7,210 bases of DNA from Filomicrobium sp. (GCA_030607105.1 JAUWFF010000053.1:1-7210), one strand, 5' to 3'; shown: positions 1-5,448, counted from the stretch's first letter. Notes: generated by a model from the sequence alone, not told the origin. Numbers and translations: made by a program.

Positions 1-333
1 AAGCGCGGCCATCTTTGGAAGGGAACGGCGGCCAGCCTCGGACCATCCGGCGGTCTCGCGGATGTTCGTGAATCTGATTGGTGCGGTCTCTTCGCCAAGT
101 TCTTCGGCCACTTCGGCAAACAGAGAAGATTCCTGCGTGCAGGCCACGTGCAGCGGCTGGCCTTCGGCCGCGGCATTGCGGAACGCACCAATGCCGGCGC
201 GGCAGAGCTCGCGATGAACTGTTAACGGCTCCTCAAGCCCAAGTGCCGCGGCAAGCCGCTCGCCGTCCATATCCATGGTGCGCTGGCAGTTGCAAATCAG
301 CAGTCGGCGCGGCGGCAATGGATTCTTGGCCAA
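1..333 (-). CDS. 4Fe-4S binding protein of formate dehydrogenase clusters, N-terminal part (cut by window edge)
   Basis: This open frame of 111 codons runs off the left edge, so only the N-terminus is visible. The start is a TTG (331-333) preceded by an AGGAGAGG ribosome site 6 bases upstream. No in-frame ATG is available until after the first conserved cysteines. The segment opens with a strand ending in CNC (Cys14, Cys16), then LCRA (Cys44), then VACTQESSLFAEVAEE (Cys65), FTNIRETAGWS and PKMAAL. I recognise this as the N-terminal domain of the large iron-sulfur protein commonly encoded next to formate dehydrogenase, DUF3305 and DUF3306. The ferredoxin-like cluster motifs of that family lie further along and are outside the window. 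Its likely role is electron transfer or Fe-S handling linked to formate dehydrogenase; this is inferred from gene neighbourhood. It is divergent from the DUF3305 gene. Family assignment is fairly secure; the function is not. Confidence 0.82.
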   Translation of the reverse strand, partial: MAKNPLPPRRLLICNCQRTMDMDGERLAAALGLEEPLTVHRELCRAGIGAFRNAAAEGQPLHVACTQESSLFAEVAEELGEETAPIRFTNIRETAGWSEAGRRSLPKMAAL

Positions 334-339
334 AGCGTT

Positions 340-347
340 CCTCTCCT
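340..347 (-). promoter_or_regulatory. Ribosome binding site deciding the TTG start of the 4Fe-4S protein gene
   Basis: On the minus strand this reads AGGAGAGG, a strong Shine-Dalgarno match ending 6 bases before the TTG at 331-333. It supports a non-ATG start. The first downstream ATG in frame would remove the conserved CNC motif. Confidence 0.6.
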
Positions 348-377
348 AAGGTGAATGGTAAATTGTCTCAGCCGTCA

Positions 378-406
378 CTGCAGAAAATCTAGCCAAGATT
401 GCAGAA
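378..406. repeat. Imperfect dyad and 21-bp-spaced direct repeat TGCAGAA
   Basis: The heptamer TGCAGAA occurs at 379-385 and again at 400-406, with starts exactly 21 bases apart, i.e. two DNA helical turns. The same stretch is also an imperfect inverted repeat: CTGCA (378-382) plus ATCT (387-390) against AGAT (396-399) plus TGCAG (400-404), with a 4-base bulge. Such an arrangement in a divergent promoter region is compatible with a regulator binding site; no known regulator motif was recognised. Confidence 0.35.
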
Positions 407-495
407 GTCCTTTGATGACGCCAAAAAAACTCGTAGTGTCATGAGATAACTTCGACTATGGTCTACGACATTTGGTAGCAGGAGTGAATAGCGGC

Positions 496-1098
496 ATGGG
501 CAGCGCCCTCTTCATCCCGGTCGGCATTGTCGTCGCTCGCGAAAGAATTTCACACCCGTGGCAGAGTTATCGCTGGAGGCCCGTTGGTGTGTTTCTTGAC
601 GCCCCTGAAATCAGGGAATGGCGCGAACTGCGCCGCGACGGCCAAGCTGTACTCTATCATGCTGCAACGCTGAACCTGGAACTGCATCGCAAAGAAACGA
701 CCGCTTATCGCGTCAACCTCGCCAATGGCGAGCCATCGGTCTACGTTGTTTTGCGAGAGGACCCGGACGCGGGTGGGGACTGGCCCGTTGAGGTGCATCT
801 GGTGACGGCCTCACCGTTTGAGGCGCAATCTCATGGCGATGTGGGGCTCGACAATGTCGAAGGCGTCGCGATGCCGGACCGGCTTGTTGAAATGGTCCGC
901 ACCTTTATCGACACGCATCACCAGGAAGAAACCTTTTACAAGCGCAAGCGCCAGCCGCATATAAAGACTGACGAGCATAAGTTTGGTCAGGAGCCGCTGA
1001 TCAGGCTGCGCGAGAGAATGGGGGAGCGCATCGAACCGCCGATGCCGAAACCCGACAACGAAAGCGGCGACAATCGCCGCCGTAGCGAGCGTAAATGA
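496..1098 (+). CDS. DUF3305 domain protein, formate dehydrogenase cluster companion
   Basis: A 200-residue protein starting at ATG 496, with AGGAG at 480-484 eleven bases upstream. A TTG at 472 and a GTG at 484 are in frame, but the GTG overlaps the ribosome site. The core (residues about 5-153) has features I recognise from DUF3305: FIPVGIVVAR, HPWQSYRWRPV, LELHRKET, PSVYVVLR, VHLVTASPFEAQ and the closing HHQEETFYKRKR. Members are found beside formate dehydrogenase genes and are sometimes wrongly labelled as molybdopterin-guanine dinucleotide synthesis proteins; no enzymatic activity is established. The last 45 or so residues are a charged, proline-containing and probably disordered tail. 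There is no signal peptide, so it is probably cytoplasmic. It overlaps the next gene by ATGA, indicating translational coupling with DUF3306. Confidence 0.88.
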   Translation: MGSALFIPVGIVVARERISHPWQSYRWRPVGVFLDAPEIREWRELRRDGQAVLYHAATLNLELHRKETTAYRVNLANGEPSVYVVLREDPDAGGDWPVEVHLVTASPFEAQSHGDVGLDNVEGVAMPDRLVEMVRTFIDTHHQEETFYKRKRQPHIKTDEHKFGQEPLIRLRERMGERIEPPMPKPDNESGDNRRRSERK

Positions 1099-1754
1099 AC
1101 GATAAGCCTGACGCCCATTCCTTCCTTGAGAGATGGTCGCGAAAGAAGCGGGGCCTTGAAGCCGATCAGCCGGAACCAACCTCTGACGGGCGTTCGGCGG
1201 AGCATCCGCAGAACGGGCCAGCGGAGGAATCCGACGCGGTTGAGACTGCAAGCGGCGAAGCCGGGGAAGCGCTCAAGGACTTTTCGGACTTCGATTTCGA
1301 AAAACTCGATTACGAGTCGGATTACACTCAATTCATGGATAAGAACGTCTCCAGCGCTGACCGTCACAAAGCACTGCGCAAGCTTTGGGTTTCGAACCCG
1401 GTGCTCGCCAATATGGATGGGCTCGACGACTACTGCGAGGACTACACGGATGCCGCCGTGTGCCTGCCGAAGGGATTGATGAAGACGGCCTACCAGTACG
1501 GCCGGGGCTTCCTCAACGACGATGAAGTCGCCGCGTGGGAAGCTCTCGGAGCCGACCCGAAAGCAGCTGAACCGCCGCTGGAAACTAAGCCCGCCGCAGA
1601 AGAAACCGTGACGATTGCGGATGTCTCAGAGCCCGTTCCGGAGGACCTAGACAGCGGTCCAGGTGCTGGTTGCGCAGCCAGCGTCAAACAGGCTGACCAA
1701 GAAATGCTCGCCGAGTTTGAGGCGGAGCAGGCCGAACAAGACCCCAAAGCTTAG
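1095..1754 (+). CDS. DUF3306 domain protein, formate dehydrogenase cluster companion
   Basis: A 219-residue acidic protein whose ATG overlaps the stop of the DUF3305 gene (ATGA). It begins with the typical FLERWSRKKRG segment (residues 10-20), followed by an acidic low-complexity stretch. The conserved core is at about 63-140: FDFEKLDYESDYTQFM, ALRKLWVSNPVLANMDGL, DDYCEDYTDAAV and YQYGRGFL. This matches DUF3306, a family that accompanies DUF3305 and formate dehydrogenase. The C-terminal third is again acidic and Glu/Ala-rich, probably disordered. Cysteines are at 114, 123 and 193; I do not know whether they matter. It has no signal peptide or membrane segment. Its function is unknown, and a formate dehydrogenase assembly role is inferred from its partners. 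It ends convergently, 9 bases from the stop of the DUF3144 gene. Confidence 0.87.
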   Translation: MNDKPDAHSFLERWSRKKRGLEADQPEPTSDGRSAEHPQNGPAEESDAVETASGEAGEALKDFSDFDFEKLDYESDYTQFMDKNVSSADRHKALRKLWVSNPVLANMDGLDDYCEDYTDAAVCLPKGLMKTAYQYGRGFLNDDEVAAWEALGADPKAAEPPLETKPAAEETVTIADVSEPVPEDLDSGPGAGCAASVKQADQEMLAEFEAEQAEQDPKA

Positions 1755-1769
1755 TGATCCCCGCTAAGC
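1749..1769. terminator. Small inverted repeat spanning the stop codons of two convergent genes
   Basis: GCTTAG (1749-1754) and CTAAGC (1764-1769) form a 6-bp stem, extendable by a G-T and a G-C pair to leave a 5-base loop. The repeat contains both stop codons, since each gene ends in Ala-TAG. There is no clear T-run, so it is at best a weak bidirectional terminator. The symmetry may simply reflect both genes ending in the same two codons. Confidence 0.25.
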
Positions 1770-2090
1770 GTCACCGCTTTCTTCGTCGCCCAGACTGGGG
1801 TCGGCTAGGTTCTGGCGAAGCATTTCCTTGTACTGCTCGGCCATTTCCTTGACGAACACTTCATGGTTGTCGACGTCGAGAATGGTTTTTGCGACGAAAG
1901 CGTTATAGCGAGCGGCGGCGTAGAGAAACGCCATGTGTAGGTCGGTCGCGCGAACATGCGCGTTCTGGCGGTTGGCGACATCGATGAACTTGTCGGCCAC
2001 CTTGAGGAACCCAGCCGCATCAAGCGTGCCCTCGGTCTTGGCGGCTGCACGGCGGGCTTTGCGGTTGGGCAAATCTGGATCGGCGGGCAT
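1764..2090 (-). CDS. DUF3144 domain protein
   Basis: A 108-residue protein with an ATG start and a GAGG ribosome site 6 bases upstream (2097-2100). After a short basic N-terminus (NRKARRAAAK), residues 28-97 match DUF3144: FLKVADKFIDVANRQ, the hallmark FLYAAARYNAFVAK and EMAEQYKEMLRQNL. The family is a small, probably all-helical protein found widely in proteobacteria with no assigned function. It has no cysteines, signal peptide or membrane segment, so it is probably cytoplasmic. It is the last gene of the fdhD-mobA-mobB-pseudo-subtilase operon, 39 bases after the preceding stop, so it is probably co-transcribed. A role in molybdoenzyme maturation is possible only by association. Confidence 0.85.
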   Translation of the reverse strand: MPADPDLPNRKARRAAAKTEGTLDAAGFLKVADKFIDVANRQNAHVRATDLHMAFLYAAARYNAFVAKTILDVDNHEVFVKEMAEQYKEMLRQNLADPSLGDEESGDA

Positions 2091-2129
2091 TGCGGGCCTC
2101 GTTAAGTTGGTCGGGGTTTCGTCGCCCCG

Positions 2130-3014
2130 TCACATCTTCTGGTTGGCGCTATCTTGACGCGTGCAGGCAAAGGTCAGGTCGAAGAAATACCTGCCTTGTC
2201 CTTTGAACGGCGCGCGTTCGAGCAGCTTTTTCTTTTTTTCCGCGCCGTTGAGGTCCGACGTTGCGAAACATGCGGTCAGGGCGGCGACAAACGCGGCACC
2301 GTCGACAGAGTCACTGACAAGCGGATGCGGGCCAGCTGCGTCGGTAGCGGGCGCGGCTGCGTCGAGGGGAACCAAGTAGTCCTTGTTCGCCTTGTTGCCC
2401 AGCCAGGCGTCGACGGGCACCTTCGATCCTACCTCCACGTCCTTCACCGTCAGATCAGCTGCGACAACGGCGTTTCGCACTTTAAAAGCCGCGGGAAAAA
2501 CGTCGCCCGAGGTCCGGGCCGCCGACGTGCCGCCGGGGAGAACAAACGTAACTTTACTGGCGGCGCGCGCAGCCTCAGCGAAAGGTTTCCAAAGTTCCGG
2601 CTCGCTTCCCCAGAAACCGACCAAGACTACACGGGCGGGCGTCCGCGAGGCAAATACAGCGGCTCTGGCAAGTGCGACGGGGTTCGACGCGGCGACTCGA
2701 ACTAGGACAAGGCGACTGCCGGGGTGGGTCGCGAGCACAATCCTGGCGAGCCCAGTCCCACGTCCCTGGCCGGCCGGTGAATAGGGCCGTACATCGCCGT
2801 CGACGAGGTCAAAGGCAATAGGCTCGCCCTCTCCGTCGCGGGCAAGCCTCGCGGCGATTTCAGGAATTGTATAGTCGACTCCATCGGTGATGAGCGCGAT
2901 AGCCTCACCTCCCGGATCGAGGCCGGGCGGGACCGGCGGGTCATCGGCGGACGCCGCCGTTGCACAGGCAGCAACAAACAAAGCAGCAAACCAACGCAGA
3001 CGCGACGCGAGCAT
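2130..3014 (-). CDS. Exported subtilisin-fold protein lacking the catalytic triad (pseudo-protease)
   Basis: A 294-residue protein. The N-terminus has SRLR, then a hydrophobic run, and either a signal peptidase I site after ASA (residues 21-23) or a lipobox-like VAAC ending at Cys17; either way it is exported. The mature part follows subtilase (S8) order. Residues 39-53 read like the catalytic-Asp strand, but the usual IDTGVDYTHP is ITDGVDYTIP, so Thr43 replaces Asp. Residues 84-91 read GRGTGLAR where GHGTHVAG is expected, so Arg85 replaces the catalytic His. Near 234-245, SDSVDGAAFVAA sits where GTSMAAPHVAG is expected, with no Ser in place. The oxyanion-hole Asn region reads PGGTSA (160-165). 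I infer a non-proteolytic binding domain; a wrong alignment is the main caveat. Its ATG overlaps the mobB stop (TAATG), with GAGGAG at 3023-3028. A run of four lysines lies at 260-263. Confidence 0.75.
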   Translation of the reverse strand: MLASRLRWFAALFVAACATAASADDPPVPPGLDPGGEAIALITDGVDYTIPEIAARLARDGEGEPIAFDLVDGDVRPYSPAGQGRGTGLARIVLATHPGSRLVLVRVAASNPVALARAAVFASRTPARVVLVGFWGSEPELWKPFAEAARAASKVTFVLPGGTSAARTSGDVFPAAFKVRNAVVAADLTVKDVEVGSKVPVDAWLGNKANKDYLVPLDAAAPATDAAGPHPLVSDSVDGAAFVAALTACFATSDLNGAEKKKKLLERAPFKGQGRYFFDLTFACTRQDSANQKM

Positions 3015-3583
3015 TACAAGTGCTCCTCGTCGCGAACGGCGGCGCGCCTCACGCGCGCCGGGCGCAGCGGTCCAAGGCGCGCATCGAGAAAGTCAGCAAG
3101 ACCGGGGATATCGTCCAGCGTGAATACCGGCAGGCCGACATGGTCCACTTCATGGTCAGCGGCGATGGCGATCACGAGGGGATCGTCAATGGCCAAGGGG
3201 GTTTGCGTAATGGAAGCCCGGCGACGTGCCTCAATCTTGTAGATCGGGGCCGACTTGTAGCCCTCAACAATGACGAGGTCGCAGGGGTCCAGTGCCGCGA
3301 TGACTTCGTGGAAATCGGGTTCGGGGGCACCGTCTAGTTCGCTAATGAGCGCCCAGCGCTTGGCAGAAACCACTGCGACCTGGCGGGCGCCGGCGCGGCG
3401 ATGGCGGGCGGAGTCGGTTTCCTGGTCGTCGATCTGAAACGCGTGATGAGCGTGCTTCAAGGAAGCAACTTTCAGCCCGCGCCTTGTGAACTCTTCGATG
3501 AGGCGGACGGTGAGCGTCGTCTTTCCGGACTTTTTCCAGCCTGCAATACCGATGATCGGGGCGCCATGTGGCGTGCGCATCAT
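3014..3583 (-). CDS. mobB: Molybdopterin-guanine dinucleotide biosynthesis protein MobB
   Basis: A 189-residue cytoplasmic GTP-binding protein that assists MobA in bis-MGD cofactor synthesis; it is helpful rather than strictly essential in characterised bacteria. The Walker A P-loop is GWKKSGKTT at residues 15-23. It is followed by VASLKHAHHAFQID (39-52) and DSARHRRAGA (57-66), both typical of the family. The Walker B-like strand DLVIVEGYK is at 102-110, and IEARR lies at 117-121. Length is normal for MobB. Two ATG codons stand in tandem at the start (3581-3583 and 3578-3580), and I took the first. Upstream, TAGGA lies about 10 bases from it. It is 35 bases after mobA and overlaps the next gene by one base (TAATG). 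The C-terminus is basic then acidic, RPARVRRAAVRDEEHL. Confidence 0.95.
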   Translation of the reverse strand: MMRTPHGAPIIGIAGWKKSGKTTLTVRLIEEFTRRGLKVASLKHAHHAFQIDDQETDSARHRRAGARQVAVVSAKRWALISELDGAPEPDFHEVIAALDPCDLVIVEGYKSAPIYKIEARRRASITQTPLAIDDPLVIAIAADHEVDHVGLPVFTLDDIPGLADFLDARLGPLRPARVRRAAVRDEEHL

Positions 3584-3618
3584 GTTGGGTGCATCCTACC
3601 AAGGGGCGGACTTGTCCT

Positions 3619-4266
3619 TCACGACCCTGCGGATAACTGGGACATGAGAGCCGCCACTTCTTCGAACTCCTCCGGTGTGTTGGCGTTAAAAAAGGGGTCA
3701 ATCTCTGCCCCGGCAACACCAACAAACGGAAACTCCACAATCAAAGTACCATGCCGGTCAGTCCAGTGCAGCACCTTGCGCACACCTTCGTTGAGGGCGG
3801 CTTCCAGGTCGTCGGCAAGCGCCACCGGCCACAGGCCGATCACGGGGTGCTTATGGCCTCCGGATGCCGCCAGTGCGATCCTTTCGGTTCGGCCTTCGAG
3901 GGATGCAGCGAGGCGCGCGACGAGGTCTTCAGGAATGAGCGGGGCGTCGGTGGAGACGGTAGCGATATGGGTGGCTGAAGGCTCGTTCTCGACCGACCAG
4001 TGCATACCGGCCAGCACGCCCGCCAGCGGGCCGACGTTGCCGATAATAGAATCAGCAACGACCGGGAGACCGAAAGCAGCGAAACGTGCCGGGTCGCCAT
4101 TGGCGTTCAACACGATGCCTGCAACCTGAGGGGCGAAGCGGTTGAGAACGTGAGCGAGCATCGGCCGCCCGTTGATTTCGCGCAGGCCCTTGTCGCCGCC
4201 GCCCATGCGCCGCGACTGGCCGCCAGCTAACAGCGCGCCGGTAATGCGATCTTTGGTGATGGTCAT
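3619..4266 (-). CDS. mobA: Molybdenum cofactor guanylyltransferase MobA
   Basis: A 215-residue nucleotidyltransferase that transfers GMP from GTP to molybdopterin cofactor, giving the guanine dinucleotide form needed by DMSO-reductase-family enzymes such as formate dehydrogenase. The N-terminal signature LAGGQSRRMGGGDKGL occupies residues 13-28. GPLAGVLAGM (79-88) contacts the nucleotide in the family. The metal-binding Asp region reads VSTDAPLIP (104-112), with Asp107, and the C-terminal PFFNANTPEE (191-200) is characteristic. Length is slightly above the E. coli enzyme. The ATG overlaps the fdhD stop (ATGA, 4263-4266) and there is only a weak ribosome site, suggesting it is translated by coupling to fdhD. 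It is one of a kind in the window; whether other bis-MGD enzymes depend on it cannot be seen. Confidence 0.96.
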   Translation of the reverse strand: MTITKDRITGALLAGGQSRRMGGGDKGLREINGRPMLAHVLNRFAPQVAGIVLNANGDPARFAAFGLPVVADSIIGNVGPLAGVLAGMHWSVENEPSATHIATVSTDAPLIPEDLVARLAASLEGRTERIALAASGGHKHPVIGLWPVALADDLEAALNEGVRKVLHWTDRHGTLIVEFPFVGVAGAEIDPFFNANTPEEFEEVAALMSQLSAGS

Positions 4267-5162
4267 GGCGTCTTATCGTTCTTGGGCTTGCTTCCTTTGC
4301 GGGCGTGTTTGCGGTCCTCTTCCTCAAGGGCGCCGGTGTCGGCATCGAACTCGACGCGGTCAATACCCGATAGGCAGACGAAGCGCTTGCCGCGGGCGCG
4401 ACCGATCAGCGTCAGGCCGGCCTGGCGGGCGAGTTCGACCCCCCAGGCGGTAAAGCCAGAGCGAGAAACCAGGATCGGGATGCGCATCTTCACACACTTG
4501 ATGATCATCTCGGAGGTGAGCCGGCCCGTCGTGTAGAAGATTTTGTCCTCCGGGGTAACGGCGTTCATGAACATGAAGCCGGCGATTTTGTCGATGGCGT
4601 TGTGGCGCCCGACATCCTCCATATAGACCAGCGGCTCGTCCTTCTTACAAAGGACACAACCGTGGATGGCCCCGGCTTTGAGATAAAGGCTTGGCTCGGT
4701 GTTGATCTTCTTGGTCAGCGCATAGAGCCATGAGGTCTTCAACCGTGCGGTCTGGGACAACTCAATGCCGTCGAGCTCTTCGAGCAAGTCGCCGAACACG
4801 GTGCCCTGCGCGCAACCTGAGGTCTGCACCTTCTTTTTCAGTTTTTCTTCGTAATCGGTTTCCCTGGCAGTGCGCACAACAACGGTTGCGATATCTTCCT
4901 CATAGTCGATGCCGACGATCTGGTCGTCGGGCTGCAACATGCCCTGGTTGAGCAGGAAGCCGACGGCGAGAAGGTCCGGGTGGTCCCCGATGGTCATCAT
5001 GGTGACGATCTCGCGGGCGTTGAGAAATAGCGTCAGGGCCAGCTCGGTGACCACGATGGTGTCGACTTCCCGGCGGTCGTGGTCGATGCCGGAGACGGTG
5101 ACCGACAGTGCGGGATCGTCGGGTGTGGGGCGGACCTGGAACTGTTTCAGTGGTCGGCTCAA
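4263..5162 (-). CDS. fdhD: Formate dehydrogenase accessory sulfurtransferase FdhD, variant cysteine pattern
   Basis: FdhD passes sulfur from a cysteine desulfurase to the bis-MGD cofactor, which is required for active formate dehydrogenase. I place the start at TTG 5160-5162, with GAGGA 8 bases upstream, giving 299 residues. An ATG at 5265-5267 would add 35 residues, but these have non-coding-like codon choice, a poor ribosome site and a probable promoter just ahead. Family landmarks (299-residue numbering): DTIVVTELALTLFLN near 34, GDHPDLLAVGFLLNQGM (59-75), EDVGRHNAIDK (182-192), YTTGRLTSEM (210-219) and LVSRSGFTAWGVELA (231-245). The usual loop with two cysteines reads TSGCAQGT, leaving only Cys117. 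A CVLC pair (Cys169, Cys172) stands just before EDVGRHN, after IHG. The tail is charged. It leads the operon and overlaps mobA. Confidence 0.95.
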   Translation of the reverse strand: MSRPLKQFQVRPTPDDPALSVTVSGIDHDRREVDTIVVTELALTLFLNAREIVTMMTIGDHPDLLAVGFLLNQGMLQPDDQIVGIDYEEDIATVVVRTARETDYEEKLKKKVQTSGCAQGTVFGDLLEELDGIELSQTARLKTSWLYALTKKINTEPSLYLKAGAIHGCVLCKKDEPLVYMEDVGRHNAIDKIAGFMFMNAVTPEDKIFYTTGRLTSEMIIKCVKMRIPILVSRSGFTAWGVELARQAGLTLIGRARGKRFVCLSGIDRVEFDADTGALEEEDRKHARKGSKPKNDKTP

Positions 5163-5170
5163 GGAATTCG

Positions 5171-5175
5171 TCCTC
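5171..5175 (-). promoter_or_regulatory. fdhD: Ribosome binding site for the TTG start of fdhD
   Basis: The minus strand reads GAGGA, ending 8 bases before TTG 5160-5162. It is the best-placed Shine-Dalgarno match near the start of FdhD homology and favours this start over the upstream ATG at 5265-5267. Confidence 0.45.
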
Positions 5176-5260
5176 GCATCGTTTTGGCGGTAGTTTGTTG
5201 AGGCGCCCCTAATAGCACAGTCGGTCGCGGTTTTTTGGGGCGATTGGACGTGCAAAGCTC

Positions 5261-5289
5261 TTGGCATCGTCCGCAGTATACCTTATCAG
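5261..5289 (+). promoter_or_regulatory. Candidate sigma-70-type promoter for the Mrp-family gene
   Basis: TTGGCA (5261-5266, five of six matching TTGACA) is followed after 17 bases by TATCAG (5284-5289, four of six). The candidate fdhD -10 box on the other strand lies inside the spacer, so the two promoters would compete for polymerase. The match is modest. Confidence 0.3.
5275..5280 (-). promoter_or_regulatory. Candidate -10 element for the fdhD operon
   Basis: The minus strand reads TATACT, five of six bases matching TATAAT. No good -35 hexamer is seen 16-18 bases upstream, where the sequence is AT-rich. If used, transcription would begin near 5268, leaving about 105 bases of leader before the TTG start and essentially none before the ATG at 5267. 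Confidence 0.3.
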
Positions 5290-5330
5290 GTGAGTAGGAA
5301 ATAAATTTCGGCCTCGCGACTGCGCGGAAG

Positions 5331-5363
5331 GTGTCTGCCAAAATGGGTGTTCTATCCAGACAC
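5331..5363. repeat. Inverted repeat GTGTCTG / CAGACAC in the Mrp gene leader
   Basis: A perfect 7-bp inverted repeat (5331-5337 and 5357-5363) is separated by 19 bases. It lies about 85 bases ahead of the Mrp-family start. It could be an operator or a leader hairpin; with a 19-base loop and no T-run it does not look like a terminator. Confidence 0.25.
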
Positions 5364-5448
5364 GCCTCGTGATCGCTGGCCGAGGGTGCGTTGCGCGCGC
5401 CTGTTCAAAGCCTTTTCGATTCATAACTCCCCGGGAGACGAAGCCAAT

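Larger units (their letters stand above)
334..495. promoter_or_regulatory. Divergent intergenic region between the 4Fe-4S gene and the DUF3305 gene
   Basis: About 160 bases separate two divergently read genes, so the promoters of both must lie here unless one is read from further away. It is more AT-rich than the flanking genes, with a run of seven A at 423-429. I could not assign a convincing -35/-10 pair in either direction. It holds a repeat structure at 378-406 that could be an operator, and the AGGAG ribosome site (480-484) of the DUF3305 gene. Confidence 0.5.
5163..5448. promoter_or_regulatory. Divergent intergenic region between fdhD and the Mrp-family gene
   Basis: This 286-base region separates two divergent units and must carry promoters for both. 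It is less GC-rich than the genes, notably at 5275-5310. I see candidate promoters for both directions that overlap each other at 5261-5289, and an inverted repeat at 5331-5363 in the leader of the Mrp gene. Open frames across it show no family resemblance and look non-coding. Confidence 0.5.

Noticed and set aside
78..392. Plus-strand frame of 104 codons at the left end.
   Set aside because: It is antisense to the recognisable 4Fe-4S protein N-terminus and reads as low-complexity Arg/Ala-rich sequence, as expected for a shadow frame.
2226..2242. A-rich run on the minus strand in the pseudo-subtilase gene containing an in-frame A-AAA-AAG heptamer like the dnaX frameshift site.
   Set aside because: It simply encodes four lysines. 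The -1 frame stops close to the normal end without adding a domain, and I saw no clear stimulatory hairpin.
2154..2784. Plus-strand frames of 183 and 133 codons opposite the pseudo-subtilase gene.
   Set aside because: They overlap each other in different frames, have no family resemblance or good start signals, and the minus-strand gene has a signal peptide, ribosome site and coupling to mobB.
3401..4129. Plus-strand frame of 242 codons opposite mobB and mobA.
   Set aside because: Both minus-strand genes are unmistakable by motif; this is a GC-rich shadow frame.
5159..5341. A 60-codon minus-strand frame ahead of fdhD with a CxxCxxxC motif (YCGRCQELC), whose TGA overlaps the fdhD TTG as TTGA.
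   Set aside because: It would need a TTG start with no ribosome site, runs through the likely fdhD promoter and has no recognisable family. The cysteines probably arise by chance from intergenic sequence.
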